Positions 9,156 to 17,109 of a stretch of DNA of 36,845 bases are shown here, piece by piece. Origin of the DNA: Oscillospiraceae bacterium (lineage in GTDB: Bacteria > Bacillota > Clostridia > Oscillospirales > CAG-272); contig SVTO01000027.1 in assembly GCA_015063745.1 (NCBI GenBank), forward strand, positions 1 to 36,845, written 5' to 3'. How positions within the stretch are numbered: the first letter of the stretch is position 1; the number at the start of each line of letters is the position of its first letter. The position numbers and the translations under genes were made by a program. The notes beneath the pieces were generated by a model that was not told where the DNA came from, searched no databases, and saw nothing but the letters and a program-made list of their open reading frames with translations.

Positions 9156-12107
9156 TTATTCAACGGTAACGACTGTGTTGAACAGGGCGCTGTTTTCTTC
9201 GATCTTACCCGCATTGCCTACAGCACAACGGTAACCCTGGGGCATAACGGCGTCGATCACCTTACCGATGCGATGGAATTCGTCGATGGTGATGTCCAGA
9301 GTTTCTTCCCGTTCTCTCTGGATATCTGCATAGGTCTTGCCGGTCATGTAAGCGGCGAAGGAGCGTTCTGCCTTGCCGGCGGGGGACATGGGACGGTCGA
9401 TGGAGGAGAAGGTACCGATGATGTAGCGGTTCAGCTCTTCCTCGTTCATGTCGCAGTTCTGTACATAATCACCGGCAGCACAGTAAACGGCTTCGGTTTC
9501 CGCCAGCTTGGGGTCACGGTAGGAATAGAAGAATACGCTGCCTTCCGAATCAAATCCGCAGCCGCAGCCATACGCACCGCCCTTGACACGGATATTCTGA
9601 TACAGATATTCACAGCTTACCGCCGTACGGACAACCTGCATTGCGCCGGTGTATTCGTATCCGGTGCCTGCCATGGTGCCGGCGTGAGCCAGATAAGTTA
9701 CCTGAGAGGAGATGGCCAGACCTTCATTCTTGGCTTCGGGAATAATTTCTTCACCCTTGCCGAGGGAATCATGGCCGACAGCGTTCAGTCCGGCGCAGAA
9801 TCCGGGCAGACCGGCTTCCAGAGCGGCATAACCCGCATCATCCGCAGCCACGCTGACGATCATGTTGGCGGGATTGAAGATGTATGCGGCGGTCTTCTTC
9901 AGATTTTCCGCCACTTCGGCAGCCTTGGCGTCGTAGTTCTTCAGAATATCCTGTAAGAACCAGTAGAAGTCCATACCGTCAATGATTTCCTGATACAGCG
10001 CACCGGCGTTGAAGTAGGAGCGGGCACGGCTCAGGGAAACGGCATGACCGCTGCTCTGGATACGGCGCTGCTTGTCGGATACGGTTTCGGCCAGAATTTC
10101 ACGGAGACGCTTGGAGTCGGTGAACCTGGTGGAGGTCAGCACTTCCAGCGCAGTATCCAGCGCAAAGCCGACCTTGTCCGCCAGTACATGGAAGTTTACG
10201 GCAAATCCGGGGGTGAAACTGTTCTTGCGGTACTTCCGGAAGCTTGCGGGATGGAAGGACAGGGAACCGGTGTTCAGCTTCATGTCAATGGCTAAGTCAA
10301 AGTAGTTGTGGGAAGCGGTGTCCATCTTGCCCAGAACCGTACCCAGAATACCGATGTAGGGCAGATACGCCTTGGGCATTTCACCGATGGTGAATACCAG
10401 ACTGCCGTAGGTGATCCCGTTGGTTTCCAGATCGTGGTATACGCCCTTCACGCCGCCGATGGTTCTTTCATCGATCTGCAGGGGCTGTGCTTCTCTGGCG
10501 ATGTCCTTTCTGTCCAGGACGGGGATGCAGTGCAGTTCTTCCTCGGTGGGTTCCTTGCTCTGATATTCTCTCAGATCAGCGGTAGCCTTTACGATGCCGG
10601 CGATTTGTTCATCGGACAGGGAAGCCTTGTATGCGGCCAGCTTTTCCGCCAGTTCCGCGTTGCGCTTTTCATCCAGACCGGGGCAGGGAGAAAGCTTCAG
10701 CAGTACGCTGTGATCGCTGTCCAGCAGGTACTTGCGGATCAGATCTTCGTAGTAGCCCGTGCCGATCTTTTCGCGCAGTTCCCTGTAAATATCCAGAACC
10801 CGCAGATATTCGAAAGGCGCATCGTCGTCATAGTTCCAGCTCAACATCATTTCGATGGCATAAGCCAGACCCTTGGGACTGCCGCCGAAATCGGCTTCAC
10901 GGAAACGGAATTCACTGCGGTTCAGTACAGCTAACAGTGCTCTTTCGTTCAGACCATTTTCCACAATATCGGTCAGCGTATCGCGGATAACGGTGTGGAA
11001 GCGCTCGAAATCCTCTTCCTTGGCATTCTTGGCCACGATGGCAAACATATTTTCAATGATGTGGTTGTCCAGACCGCCATATACATCGGCACCGATGCCC
11101 GCATCGATCAGCGCCTGCTTCAGGGGCGCACCCTCGGTGGACAGCAGTACTTCGCCGATGAAGTCCATGGCGGTGCAGTCCAGTACGTTCAGGCTGGAGC
11201 CGCAGGCGGCAGCGTAACCGAAATAGGTCTTGCCTTCGGGAGCTTCGTTCTTGCCGATGGTGTATACTTCTTCAACCATCCGGGGATCCTTTTCGCCGAA
11301 GTGCACCTGGGGAACCACCTCGGTCCGGGGATCGATGGCGTCAAACTTGGAGAGATACTCGCTGTCCATCCAGTTCATGCGTTCTTCGATGTCCATGTCG
11401 CCGCAGAGGAAAATGCAGCAGTTGGAGGGATGGTAGTAACGCTTGTGGAAGTTGATGAAGTTTTCGTAGGTCAGGGTGGGAATCACGTCGGGATCACCGC
11501 CGGAGTTGATGCCGTAGGTGGTGTCGGGGAAGAGCTTCTGGGTCATGATCTCGAATACCACGCGGTCGGGATCGGACATAGCGCCCTTCATTTCGCTGTA
11601 GACAACACCGTTGATGGTCAGCGGATCTTCGGGATTTTCCAGCTCATAATGCCAGCCTTCCTGCTCGAAGATCTGACGGTAGGTGTAGATGTTCGGATAA
11701 AATACCGCATCCATGTATACATGCATCAGGTTTACGAAATCCTTATCATTGCAGGACGCTACGGGATACAGGGTCTTGTCGGGATAGGTCATGGCGTTCA
11801 GGAAGGTGTTCAGAGAACCCTTGGCGAGCTGCATGAAGGGATCGCGGCTGGGGAAATGCTTACTGCCGCAGAGCACGGAATGTTCGATGATGTGGGGCAC
11901 GCCGGTGCTGTCGGTGGGGGTGGTACGGAAAGCGGCACAGAAGGTCTTGTTTTCGTCATCGTTGGACAGCACGCAGATTTTTGCACCGGACTTGTCGTGA
12001 CGGAAGATCAGACCGTAGCTTTTGATGCCATCCAGATATTCTTCCTTGAGAAGCGTATATCCGGGAATGGGAGAAAGTTCCTTGGCGGAACGGATATTCT
12101 TGGACAT
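9156..12107 (-). CDS. M16C zinc metallopeptidase (PreP/insulinase family)
   Basis: A 983-residue single-chain peptidase of the pitrilysin superfamily, subfamily M16C, in which two halves form a closed chamber that degrades peptides. The inverted zinc motif HIIEH gives His72, Glu75 and His76, and the distal ligand is Glu172 in VYSEMKGA. HSVLCGSKHFPSRDPF and SLNTFLNAMTYPD are hallmark stretches of the bacterial/organellar PreP-like group. There is no signal peptide, so it is probably a cytoplasmic oligopeptidase. The start ATG at 12107 has GAAAGGA upstream. It is monocistronic, divergent from pfkA and convergent with the CarD-like gene. Confidence 0.95.
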   Translation of the reverse strand: MSKNIRSAKELSPIPGYTLLKEEYLDGIKSYGLIFRHDKSGAKICVLSNDDENKTFCAAFRTTPTDSTGVPHIIEHSVLCGSKHFPSRDPFMQLAKGSLNTFLNAMTYPDKTLYPVASCNDKDFVNLMHVYMDAVFYPNIYTYRQIFEQEGWHYELENPEDPLTINGVVYSEMKGAMSDPDRVVFEIMTQKLFPDTTYGINSGGDPDVIPTLTYENFINFHKRYYHPSNCCIFLCGDMDIEERMNWMDSEYLSKFDAIDPRTEVVPQVHFGEKDPRMVEEVYTIGKNEAPEGKTYFGYAAACGSSLNVLDCTAMDFIGEVLLSTEGAPLKQALIDAGIGADVYGGLDNHIIENMFAIVAKNAKEEDFERFHTVIRDTLTDIVENGLNERALLAVLNRSEFRFREADFGGSPKGLAYAIEMMLSWNYDDDAPFEYLRVLDIYRELREKIGTGYYEDLIRKYLLDSDHSVLLKLSPCPGLDEKRNAELAEKLAAYKASLSDEQIAGIVKATADLREYQSKEPTEEELHCIPVLDRKDIAREAQPLQIDERTIGGVKGVYHDLETNGITYGSLVFTIGEMPKAYLPYIGILGTVLGKMDTASHNYFDLAIDMKLNTGSLSFHPASFRKYRKNSFTPGFAVNFHVLADKVGFALDTALEVLTSTRFTDSKRLREILAETVSDKQRRIQSSGHAVSLSRARSYFNAGALYQEIIDGMDFYWFLQDILKNYDAKAAEVAENLKKTAAYIFNPANMIVSVAADDAGYAALEAGLPGFCAGLNAVGHDSLGKGEEIIPEAKNEGLAISSQVTYLAHAGTMAGTGYEYTGAMQVVRTAVSCEYLYQNIRVKGGAYGCGCGFDSEGSVFFYSYRDPKLAETEAVYCAAGDYVQNCDMNEEELNRYIIGTFSSIDRPMSPAGKAERSFAAYMTGKTYADIQREREETLDITIDEFHRIGKVIDAVMPQGYRCAVGNAGKIEENSALFNTVVTVE

Positions 12108-12142
12108 AATACGATTCCTTTCGCGGTTTTGATATTGCTTTC

Positions 12143-12171
12143 ATTATATTATATATTTTCGACGGATACAA
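12143..12171 (-). promoter_or_regulatory. Sigma-A promoter for the M16C peptidase gene
   Basis: On the minus strand TTGTAT (12171-12166), 17-base spacer, TATAAT (12148-12143), 36 bases upstream of the start codon. Confidence 0.8.
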
Positions 12172-12274
12172 GGGTCGTATTGTGAATTTTTTGGAATATA
12201 GGGAAATATCCCGTCCCAGAAAATGAAAAAAACGTAAAATGTTGGCGTCAAACGGGAAAATATGGTGTTTCCAC

Positions 12275-12303
12275 TTGATTTTTGCGGGATTTTGTATTAC
12301 AAT
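12275..12303 (+). promoter_or_regulatory. Sigma-A promoter for pfkA
   Basis: TTGATT (12275-12280), 17-base spacer, TACAAT (12298-12303). The leader to the pfkA start is about 75 bases and shows no obvious riboswitch. Confidence 0.75.
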
Positions 12304-12384
12304 AATGGGGAATAATAGAATACATTTCCCGAATGGGGCCGGGACGATCCGTACCTCGGCCGAACATTCAGAAAGGACTACAAA

Positions 12385-13485
12385 ATGGCACAGAAATTCA
12401 GAAAAATCGGTGTTCTCACTTCCGGCGGCGACGCTCCCGGTATGAATGCGGCTGTCAGAGCCGTTACCAGAGCAGCACTGGCAAGAGGCGTTGAAGTTAT
12501 GGGTATCATCGGCGGCTACAGAGGCCTGATCCACGATGAACTGATCCCCCTGACCTCCGGCGACGTTTCCAATAAGATCCAGCTTTCCGGTACTTTCCTG
12601 TACTCCGACCGCTGCCTGGAATTCAAGGAAGAAGCAGGTATGCAGAAGGCTATCGCAACCCTGAAGAAGCACGAAATCGACGGTGTTATCGCTATCGGCG
12701 GTGACGGTACCTTCCGCGGCGCAACCGACCTGTCCGCAAGAGGTATTCCCACCATCGGTATCCCCGGCACCATCGACAACGACATTACCGCATCCGACAA
12801 TACCATCGGCTTCAACACCGCTATGCAGAGCGTAATCGAAAACGTAGACCGTCTCCGTGACACCTGCGAATCCCATGCACGCTGCAATGTTGTGGAAGTT
12901 ATGGGCAGAGGCGCCGGTGACATTACCATCAACACCGCTATCGCTACCGGTGCGGTTGACTGCGTAATTCCCGAATGCCCCTTCGATGAAGATGCCTGCG
13001 TGGAAAAGATCATCCGCCTGCGCAGAGCCGGCAAGAGAAGCTTCCTGATCATCGTATCCGAAGCATTCCCCGAACTGGGTGAAGCTCTGGCTAAGCGTAT
13101 CAGCAGCACCACCAAGGAACTGGCCGAAAAGGAAGGCAACGACAGACTGTGGGTTGAATCCAAGTTCTGCCGCTTCGCACATCTGGTTCGCGGCGGTACT
13201 CCCACTCTGAGCGATCGTCTGCTGGCTACCAAGATGGGCGTATATGCTGTAGACGAACTGCTGGCCGGCAAGAGCGACCTGATCGTTATCGAACAGAACG
13301 GCGAACTGACCTCCATGAACATTGCATACTCTCAGGTTCTTGACCGTATGTACAAGGGGACCCTGAAGGAAGGTATGTTGGATAAGTTCTCCGCAGAACA
13401 GATCGCCGATATGGAAGCCTTCATCGCAGCAAAGAAGGAAACCTTCGCAAAGACCTACGCTATGTTTGAGGAAATTACCGGCTGA
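12385..13485 (+). CDS. pfkA: 6-phosphofructokinase (ATP-type by motif)
   Basis: Commits fructose 6-phosphate to glycolysis by phosphorylation to the 1,6-bisphosphate. Family motifs are SGGDAPGMNAAVRA, GGDGTFRGA (Gly105-Thr109), PGTIDNDI with the catalytic Asp131, MGRGAGD, and HLVRGGTP. Gly108 and Gly128 occupy the positions that are Asp and Lys in pyrophosphate-dependent enzymes, so ATP use is favoured. At 366 residues it is about 45 longer than the bacillary enzyme, the excess being mainly at the C-terminus (after MNIAYSQVLD). The start ATG at 12385 follows GAAAGGA. The gene is monocistronic, and a palindromic element begins 23 bases after its stop. Confidence 0.95.
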   Translation: MAQKFRKIGVLTSGGDAPGMNAAVRAVTRAALARGVEVMGIIGGYRGLIHDELIPLTSGDVSNKIQLSGTFLYSDRCLEFKEEAGMQKAIATLKKHEIDGVIAIGGDGTFRGATDLSARGIPTIGIPGTIDNDITASDNTIGFNTAMQSVIENVDRLRDTCESHARCNVVEVMGRGAGDITINTAIATGAVDCVIPECPFDEDACVEKIIRLRRAGKRSFLIIVSEAFPELGEALAKRISSTTKELAEKEGNDRLWVESKFCRFAHLVRGGTPTLSDRLLATKMGVYAVDELLAGKSDLIVIEQNGELTSMNIAYSQVLDRMYKGTLKEGMLDKFSAEQIADMEAFIAAKKETFAKTYAMFEEITG

Positions 13486-13508
13486 GCGGAATAGATTTTA
13501 AGTTTTTT

Positions 13509-13584
13509 GGGGGAAGGAAAACTTTTTGGAAAAAGTTTTTCTTCCCCCAAACCCCTTTCTTTTCAAAAACTTTCAAAAGAGGGG
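13509..13584 (+). repeat. Palindromic 3'-end element, copy A (after pfkA)
   Basis: Hairpin 1 has 19-base arms 13509-13527 and 13530-13548 (GGGGGAAGG... with ...CTTCCCCC), paired throughout with a single G-T wobble and a two-base loop. Hairpin 2 (13552-13584) pairs CCCC..TCTTTT with AAAAGAGGGG. The same two-part arrangement recurs in copies B and C. It begins 23 bases after the pfkA stop and may act as its terminator, although the uridine run lies inside the stem rather than after it. Confidence 0.85.
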
Positions 13585-13609
13585 ACATAGAATCTGAATA
13601 ATGAAAAAT

Positions 13610-13679
13610 CCCTCTTTCCAAAGGTTTTGAAAAGAGGGAGGTGAGGGAGAAAGACTTTCGGATAGAGTTTTTCTCCCTC
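13610..13679 (-). repeat. Palindromic 3'-end element, copy B (after binding lipoprotein 1)
   Basis: Same element as copy A in opposite orientation. Hairpin 1 has arms 13643-13658 and 13664-13679 (GAGGGAGAAA with TTTCTCCCTC at the base); hairpin 2 pairs CCCTCTTT (13610-13617) with AAAGAGGG (13631-13638). It starts 11 bases after the stop of the minus-strand binding-protein gene, so copies A and B meet tail to tail between convergent genes. Confidence 0.8.
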
Positions 13680-13690
13680 TGTTATTGTGC

Positions 13691-15112
13691 TTATTCTCCA
13701 ATACTCTCTGCTGCATTGAGCGCGGTGTAGAATGTTTCAATGGATTGACGTGCAGGGGCTTTCATGCTTCTGTATAAGGCGGAGAAGTTGTCCAGACCGT
13801 AGAAGAGAACCTGGTCGCCGATGTACCAGAGTTCGCAGAAGCCGGGCTGCATGGCGAAGAAGGTACCGCCTACTTCATATGCGATGGAATCGAAGATGAT
13901 GTCCAGCATATGACGGGTTTCCATATCTCCGGAGTATCTGGTCTTCAGCAGAACATCGTAATAGGTGGGGAATACTTCGTTTTTGGAGTCCCATGCCAGA
14001 TATTCCAATGCTGCGCCGACCAGCTCCTTGTTCTTAGTGGTGCCGGAAACAGCCATCAGGTTGGAGGAGTCATAGCACAGATACTCTTCCTGTTCCGCAT
14101 TGTACTTGGGCATGGGGATGACGCCGAAGGAGAAGGGGCAATCTGCTGCTTCGGCGACCCATGAAACATAGGCGCCTTTGAACAGAACGGTACCGGTGCT
14201 GAATTTGAGGGATTTTCCGGTTGCATCCATGTAAGAGCCGGGGTGGTTGCGCAGGGAAATGAGCTTGTCCACAATATCCAGCGTCTTTTCGGTGTTCAGC
14301 GTCAATTCCAGCTTGCCTTCCTCATTTTTCTCGGAAATAAACTGGTTGCATCCGGTGAAGAGGGCAATGGAATAACCGCCGAAGTTGATACTGCCGATTA
14401 TGTCATCTTCATCATCATACAAACCGTTGCCGTCCTTGTCGTTAACAACTGCACCGGCCATTTCAATGTATTTATCCAGTGTCCATGTACCTTCATCGAC
14501 CAGCTTGTAGGGATCTTCCAGATTATTGTCCACGATCATGTCCCGGTTGAATGTAATGCACAGCGGTTCGGTGATCATGAAATCACTTACGGCAAAATAC
14601 GGATACTTGCCCAGCTGCAGACGTTTGATCTGCTCATAATTCCACCATTCTGCGGACATATCAATGTGCGGAAGCTCTTCCAGACTCATCAGATATCCTC
14701 CGGACATATAGGAAATGGGGAAAGAAGCCAGGAACAGCTGCTGATAAATATCGTCGCCGGATTTGTACAGTGTGCGGTAATCGTCACCGCTTACATCTGC
14801 AGTGTGTTTGATATCGATTCCCAGAAAATCTTCCGCTTTCTGTGCGCGGCGGTAAACAGCGGCAGTCATTTTGTCGGAAGAAGATTCATTTACGTAATAA
14901 TTGACAGTAGCGGCCTCTTCGTAGAAGAATGCGGCACTGAAGGTCTCTCCGCCGAAATCCAAATCATTGGAAAGCGCATGCTGTGTGCGGGTTTCGCCGG
15001 TTTGCTCAGCGGTTTCTGTTTCGGCAGTGGTCTCATCGGGTACGTCCGTACCGCAGGCGCAAAGCTGCATCAGCATAGCCGCAGCAAGAAGGAAAACAAC
15101 AAACTTTTTCAT
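13691..15112 (-). CDS. Orphan extracellular solute-binding lipoprotein 1
   Basis: Family-1 type (sugar-class) ABC substrate-binding lipoprotein, 473 residues. The signal peptide MKKFVVFLLAAAML ends in a lipobox LCAC with Cys20 as the likely lipidated residue, followed by a Thr/Glu-rich linker. The mature part has motifs shared with its neighbour (FLGI, YKSGDDIYQQLF, DMSAEWWN, YLAWDSKNEVFPTYYDVLLKTRYS). An EF-hand-like calcium loop is visible as D225-x-D227-x-N229-x-L-x-D233-x-x-D236. No permease or ATPase gene is nearby, so it must use a transporter encoded elsewhere or act as a surface glycan binder. AAGGAG precedes the ATG at 15112. It has its own promoter; it is paralogous to the gene at 15281-16750. 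Confidence 0.9.
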   Translation of the reverse strand: MKKFVVFLLAAAMLMQLCACGTDVPDETTAETETAEQTGETRTQHALSNDLDFGGETFSAAFFYEEAATVNYYVNESSSDKMTAAVYRRAQKAEDFLGIDIKHTADVSGDDYRTLYKSGDDIYQQLFLASFPISYMSGGYLMSLEELPHIDMSAEWWNYEQIKRLQLGKYPYFAVSDFMITEPLCITFNRDMIVDNNLEDPYKLVDEGTWTLDKYIEMAGAVVNDKDGNGLYDDEDDIIGSINFGGYSIALFTGCNQFISEKNEEGKLELTLNTEKTLDIVDKLISLRNHPGSYMDATGKSLKFSTGTVLFKGAYVSWVAEAADCPFSFGVIPMPKYNAEQEEYLCYDSSNLMAVSGTTKNKELVGAALEYLAWDSKNEVFPTYYDVLLKTRYSGDMETRHMLDIIFDSIAYEVGGTFFAMQPGFCELWYIGDQVLFYGLDNFSALYRSMKAPARQSIETFYTALNAAESIGE

Positions 15113-15166
15113 AATTTTCTCCTTTTGATGTGTTCATGTTCGAAACGGATAGCGGTCTGTATCTAT

Positions 15167-15195
15167 ATGATACCACTTCTCCGGCAACTTGTCAA
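15167..15195 (-). promoter_or_regulatory. Sigma-A promoter for binding lipoprotein 1
   Basis: On the minus strand a consensus TTGACA (15195-15190), 17-base spacer, TATCAT (15172-15167). The second paralogue has an equivalent TTGACA-17-TATGAT. Confidence 0.85.
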
Positions 15196-15226
15196 GTTAT
15201 CCGAATAAGTTTGTGGCGGAAATTTT

Positions 15227-15265
15227 TCAAAAAAGAAACCGTTACCCGGAGAGGATAACGGTTTC
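15227..15265 (-). terminator. Terminator of binding lipoprotein 2
   Basis: A perfect ten-base stem GAAACCGTTA (15265-15256 read on minus) with TAACGGTTTC (15244-15235), then a run of T on the minus strand (15234-15229). It separates the two paralogues transcriptionally. Confidence 0.9.
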
Positions 15266-15280
15266 TTGTAAGTATCGGAA

Positions 15281-16750
15281 TTACTGTACAGCGGTTTCTT
15301 CGGCAGTTTCTTCTACCAGAGGACCTTCGATTTTTTCCATAGCCTCGTAGAAACTGTTGATGGTGTTGTTGGCAGGCGATTTATATGCTCTGTAGAATGC
15401 GTTAAAATTCTTTTCGCCGAAGTACATGGGATTCAGGGGCATATACCACAGTTCACAGAATCCGGGCTGCATACCAAAATATAAACCGCCGACTTCGTAT
15501 ACAATATTCTCAAAGATGATATCCATCATCTGGCGGGTTTCCAGATCCTGAGAGTAACGGGTCTTCAGAAGTACATCATAATAGGTGGGGAATACTTCAT
15601 TCTTGGAGTCCCATGCCAGATATTCCATAACCGCACCTACAAGTTCGGGATTCCTGATGGCACCGGAAACAGCTGACGGATCGGACCAGTCATAGCACTG
15701 ATATTTCTCCTGTGCTTCATCGTATTTGGGCATCGGAACGATACCGGTTGTGAAATCGTAATCGGTTACAGATTCCATAGCGGCGGGATTACCAATACGG
15801 AAAAGAGAAGTGCCGTTGGCAAATGCATTTCTTTTGGTTTCACCGTACAGGTTCGGGTGATACATGAAACCGGAAGTTTCACCTATGGTACTCAATTTTT
15901 CATAGATCTGAAGTGTTTTTTCGGATTTGATAATCAGCTGCAGTCTGCCGGTTTCGTCCTTACCGGAAATCAGCTGCCCGCAGGCGGCCATGAAGGGAAT
16001 AACTCTGGATGTATCATCGGTCTCCATAGCAATGATATCGTCTTCGTCGTAGTAATTACTGTTGCCGTCTCTGTCGTTGATTACCGCTTTGCCGTATTCT
16101 ATGAACTTGTCGATGGTCCAGCGGTTTTCAAAAACGAGGGTGTAAATATCTTCGAGATTATTGTCGGCCACCATATCCTTGTTATACAGCATAGCGGCAG
16201 GGGAAGTGATCATGAAATCATTGACAGCGAGATAGGGGTACTTACTCAGCTTCAGCAGATCGATCTGTTCAGCATTCCACCAGTCAGCGGTCATATCGAT
16301 ATAGGGCAGATTGTCGAGGTTGTAGAGATAACCCTCTGTGGTGAAAGTAAGGGGCGTGAAATCAAACAGCTGCTGATATATATCGTCGCCGGACTTATAG
16401 AGGGTTTTGAAATCCTCCTCTTTCACATTTTCTTCATACTTGACCTTAACACCCAGGAAATCTTCTGCTTTTCTGGTACGGCGGTAAACTGCAGCGACCA
16501 TGTTGTCGGAAGAACTTTCATCCGCATAGTAGTTTTTGGCAGCACCGGATCCGGACATAAAGGCAGCCGTGAAGGTTTCATCGTCGAAATCCAGTTCATC
16601 GGGAAGCTGATGCTGAATACGGGTAGTTTCGGTGGTTTCGGTGGCGGTTTCCGTAGCGGATTCGGTTTCGTCGGAGTTCTTATCCCCACCGCAGGCACAA
16701 AGCTGCAGAAGCATGGCGGCAAGGATCAGAAAAATACTGAACTTTTTCAT
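15281..16750 (-). CDS. Orphan extracellular solute-binding lipoprotein 2
   Basis: Paralogue of the downstream lipoprotein, 489 residues, same architecture: signal peptide MKKFSIFLILAAML, lipobox LCAC with Cys20, acidic Thr/Glu linker, then the binding-protein fold. Shared blocks include KAEDFLG, LYKSGDDIYQQLF, IDMTADWWN, AWDSKNEVFPTYYDVLLKTRYS and MQPGFCELWY. The calcium-type loop is D226-x-D228-x-N230-x-N-x-Y-x-x-D237, so one side-chain ligand position differs from copy 1. It has a slightly longer acidic C-terminal tail (VEETAEETAVQ). The start ATG at 16750 is preceded by AAGGAG. It has a separate promoter, a leader hairpin and its own terminator, so the pair is a duplication with independently controlled copies. 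The ligand is unknown. Confidence 0.9.
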   Translation of the reverse strand: MKKFSIFLILAAMLLQLCACGGDKNSDETESATETATETTETTRIQHQLPDELDFDDETFTAAFMSGSGAAKNYYADESSSDNMVAAVYRRTRKAEDFLGVKVKYEENVKEEDFKTLYKSGDDIYQQLFDFTPLTFTTEGYLYNLDNLPYIDMTADWWNAEQIDLLKLSKYPYLAVNDFMITSPAAMLYNKDMVADNNLEDIYTLVFENRWTIDKFIEYGKAVINDRDGNSNYYDEDDIIAMETDDTSRVIPFMAACGQLISGKDETGRLQLIIKSEKTLQIYEKLSTIGETSGFMYHPNLYGETKRNAFANGTSLFRIGNPAAMESVTDYDFTTGIVPMPKYDEAQEKYQCYDWSDPSAVSGAIRNPELVGAVMEYLAWDSKNEVFPTYYDVLLKTRYSQDLETRQMMDIIFENIVYEVGGLYFGMQPGFCELWYMPLNPMYFGEKNFNAFYRAYKSPANNTINSFYEAMEKIEGPLVEETAEETAVQ

Positions 16751-16775
16751 ACATATATCTCCTTGTAGAAAAATG

Positions 16776-16812
16776 CACCATCCGTCAGAAAACGGTACGG
16801 TTACGGATGGTG
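16776..16812 (-). promoter_or_regulatory. Leader stem-loop before binding lipoprotein 2
   Basis: Perfect ten-base inverted repeat CACCATCCGT/ACGGATGGTG (16776-16785 and 16803-16812), starting about three bases after the predicted transcription start. On the minus strand it is followed by CATTTTTC and then the ribosome site. It could be an operator, a 5' stabilising hairpin or an attenuator; the sequence does not decide. Confidence 0.65.
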
Positions 16813-16821
16813 GATAAAGTT

Positions 16822-16850
16822 ATCATACACCAAAATTTTGTACTTGTCAA
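16822..16850 (-). promoter_or_regulatory. Sigma-A promoter for binding lipoprotein 2
   Basis: On the minus strand TTGACA (16850-16845), 17-base spacer, TATGAT (16827-16822). Confidence 0.88.
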
Positions 16851-17032
16851 GACGCAAAAACGGGCTGCAGAACGATTTGGCAGTATGCACAAAACGGTGC
16901 TCAAAAGAGAAAAAACGGTAGGGATTGGCAGAGGGCGTTTTGCTGATTTTGACGAAAGCCTTCGTCTGTGTGCATGTTTTGGACGAAAAATTTCCTGCCG
17001 GAAAAAAATCTCCGCAAATTTTCAAAAAACCA
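16851..17032. other. Non-coding stretch between divergent promoters
   Basis: Part of a 359-base gene-free region (16751-17109). Beyond the flanking promoters I see only a small perfect hairpin, GACGAA (16951-16956) with TTCGTC (16961-16966), and TTGGCAG occurring at 16875-16881, 16924-16930 and 17033-17039, the last being the -35 of the next promoter. No RNA gene is recognised. Confidence 0.5.
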
Positions 17033-17061
17033 TTGGCAGAACGGAAATTATACAGTATAAT
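17033..17061 (+). promoter_or_regulatory. Sigma-A promoter for the LOG-GNAT pair
   Basis: TTGGCA (17033-17038), 17-base spacer, TATAAT (17056-17061), 48 bases before the LOG start codon. Confidence 0.88.
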
Positions 17062-17109
17062 ATATAAGGAAAGAAAACCGGTATATTATGAGAGAGTGAG
17101 AACGATTAT

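Noticed and set aside
12385-13485. Pyrophosphate-dependent phosphofructokinase
   Set aside because: The two diagnostic positions are glycines (GGDG and PGTIDND) rather than Asp and Lys.
13500-13690. CRISPR-like repeats in the pfkA-lipoprotein interval
   Set aside because: The repeats are two inverted copies of a hairpin element, not direct repeats separated by unique spacers, and no cas gene is present.
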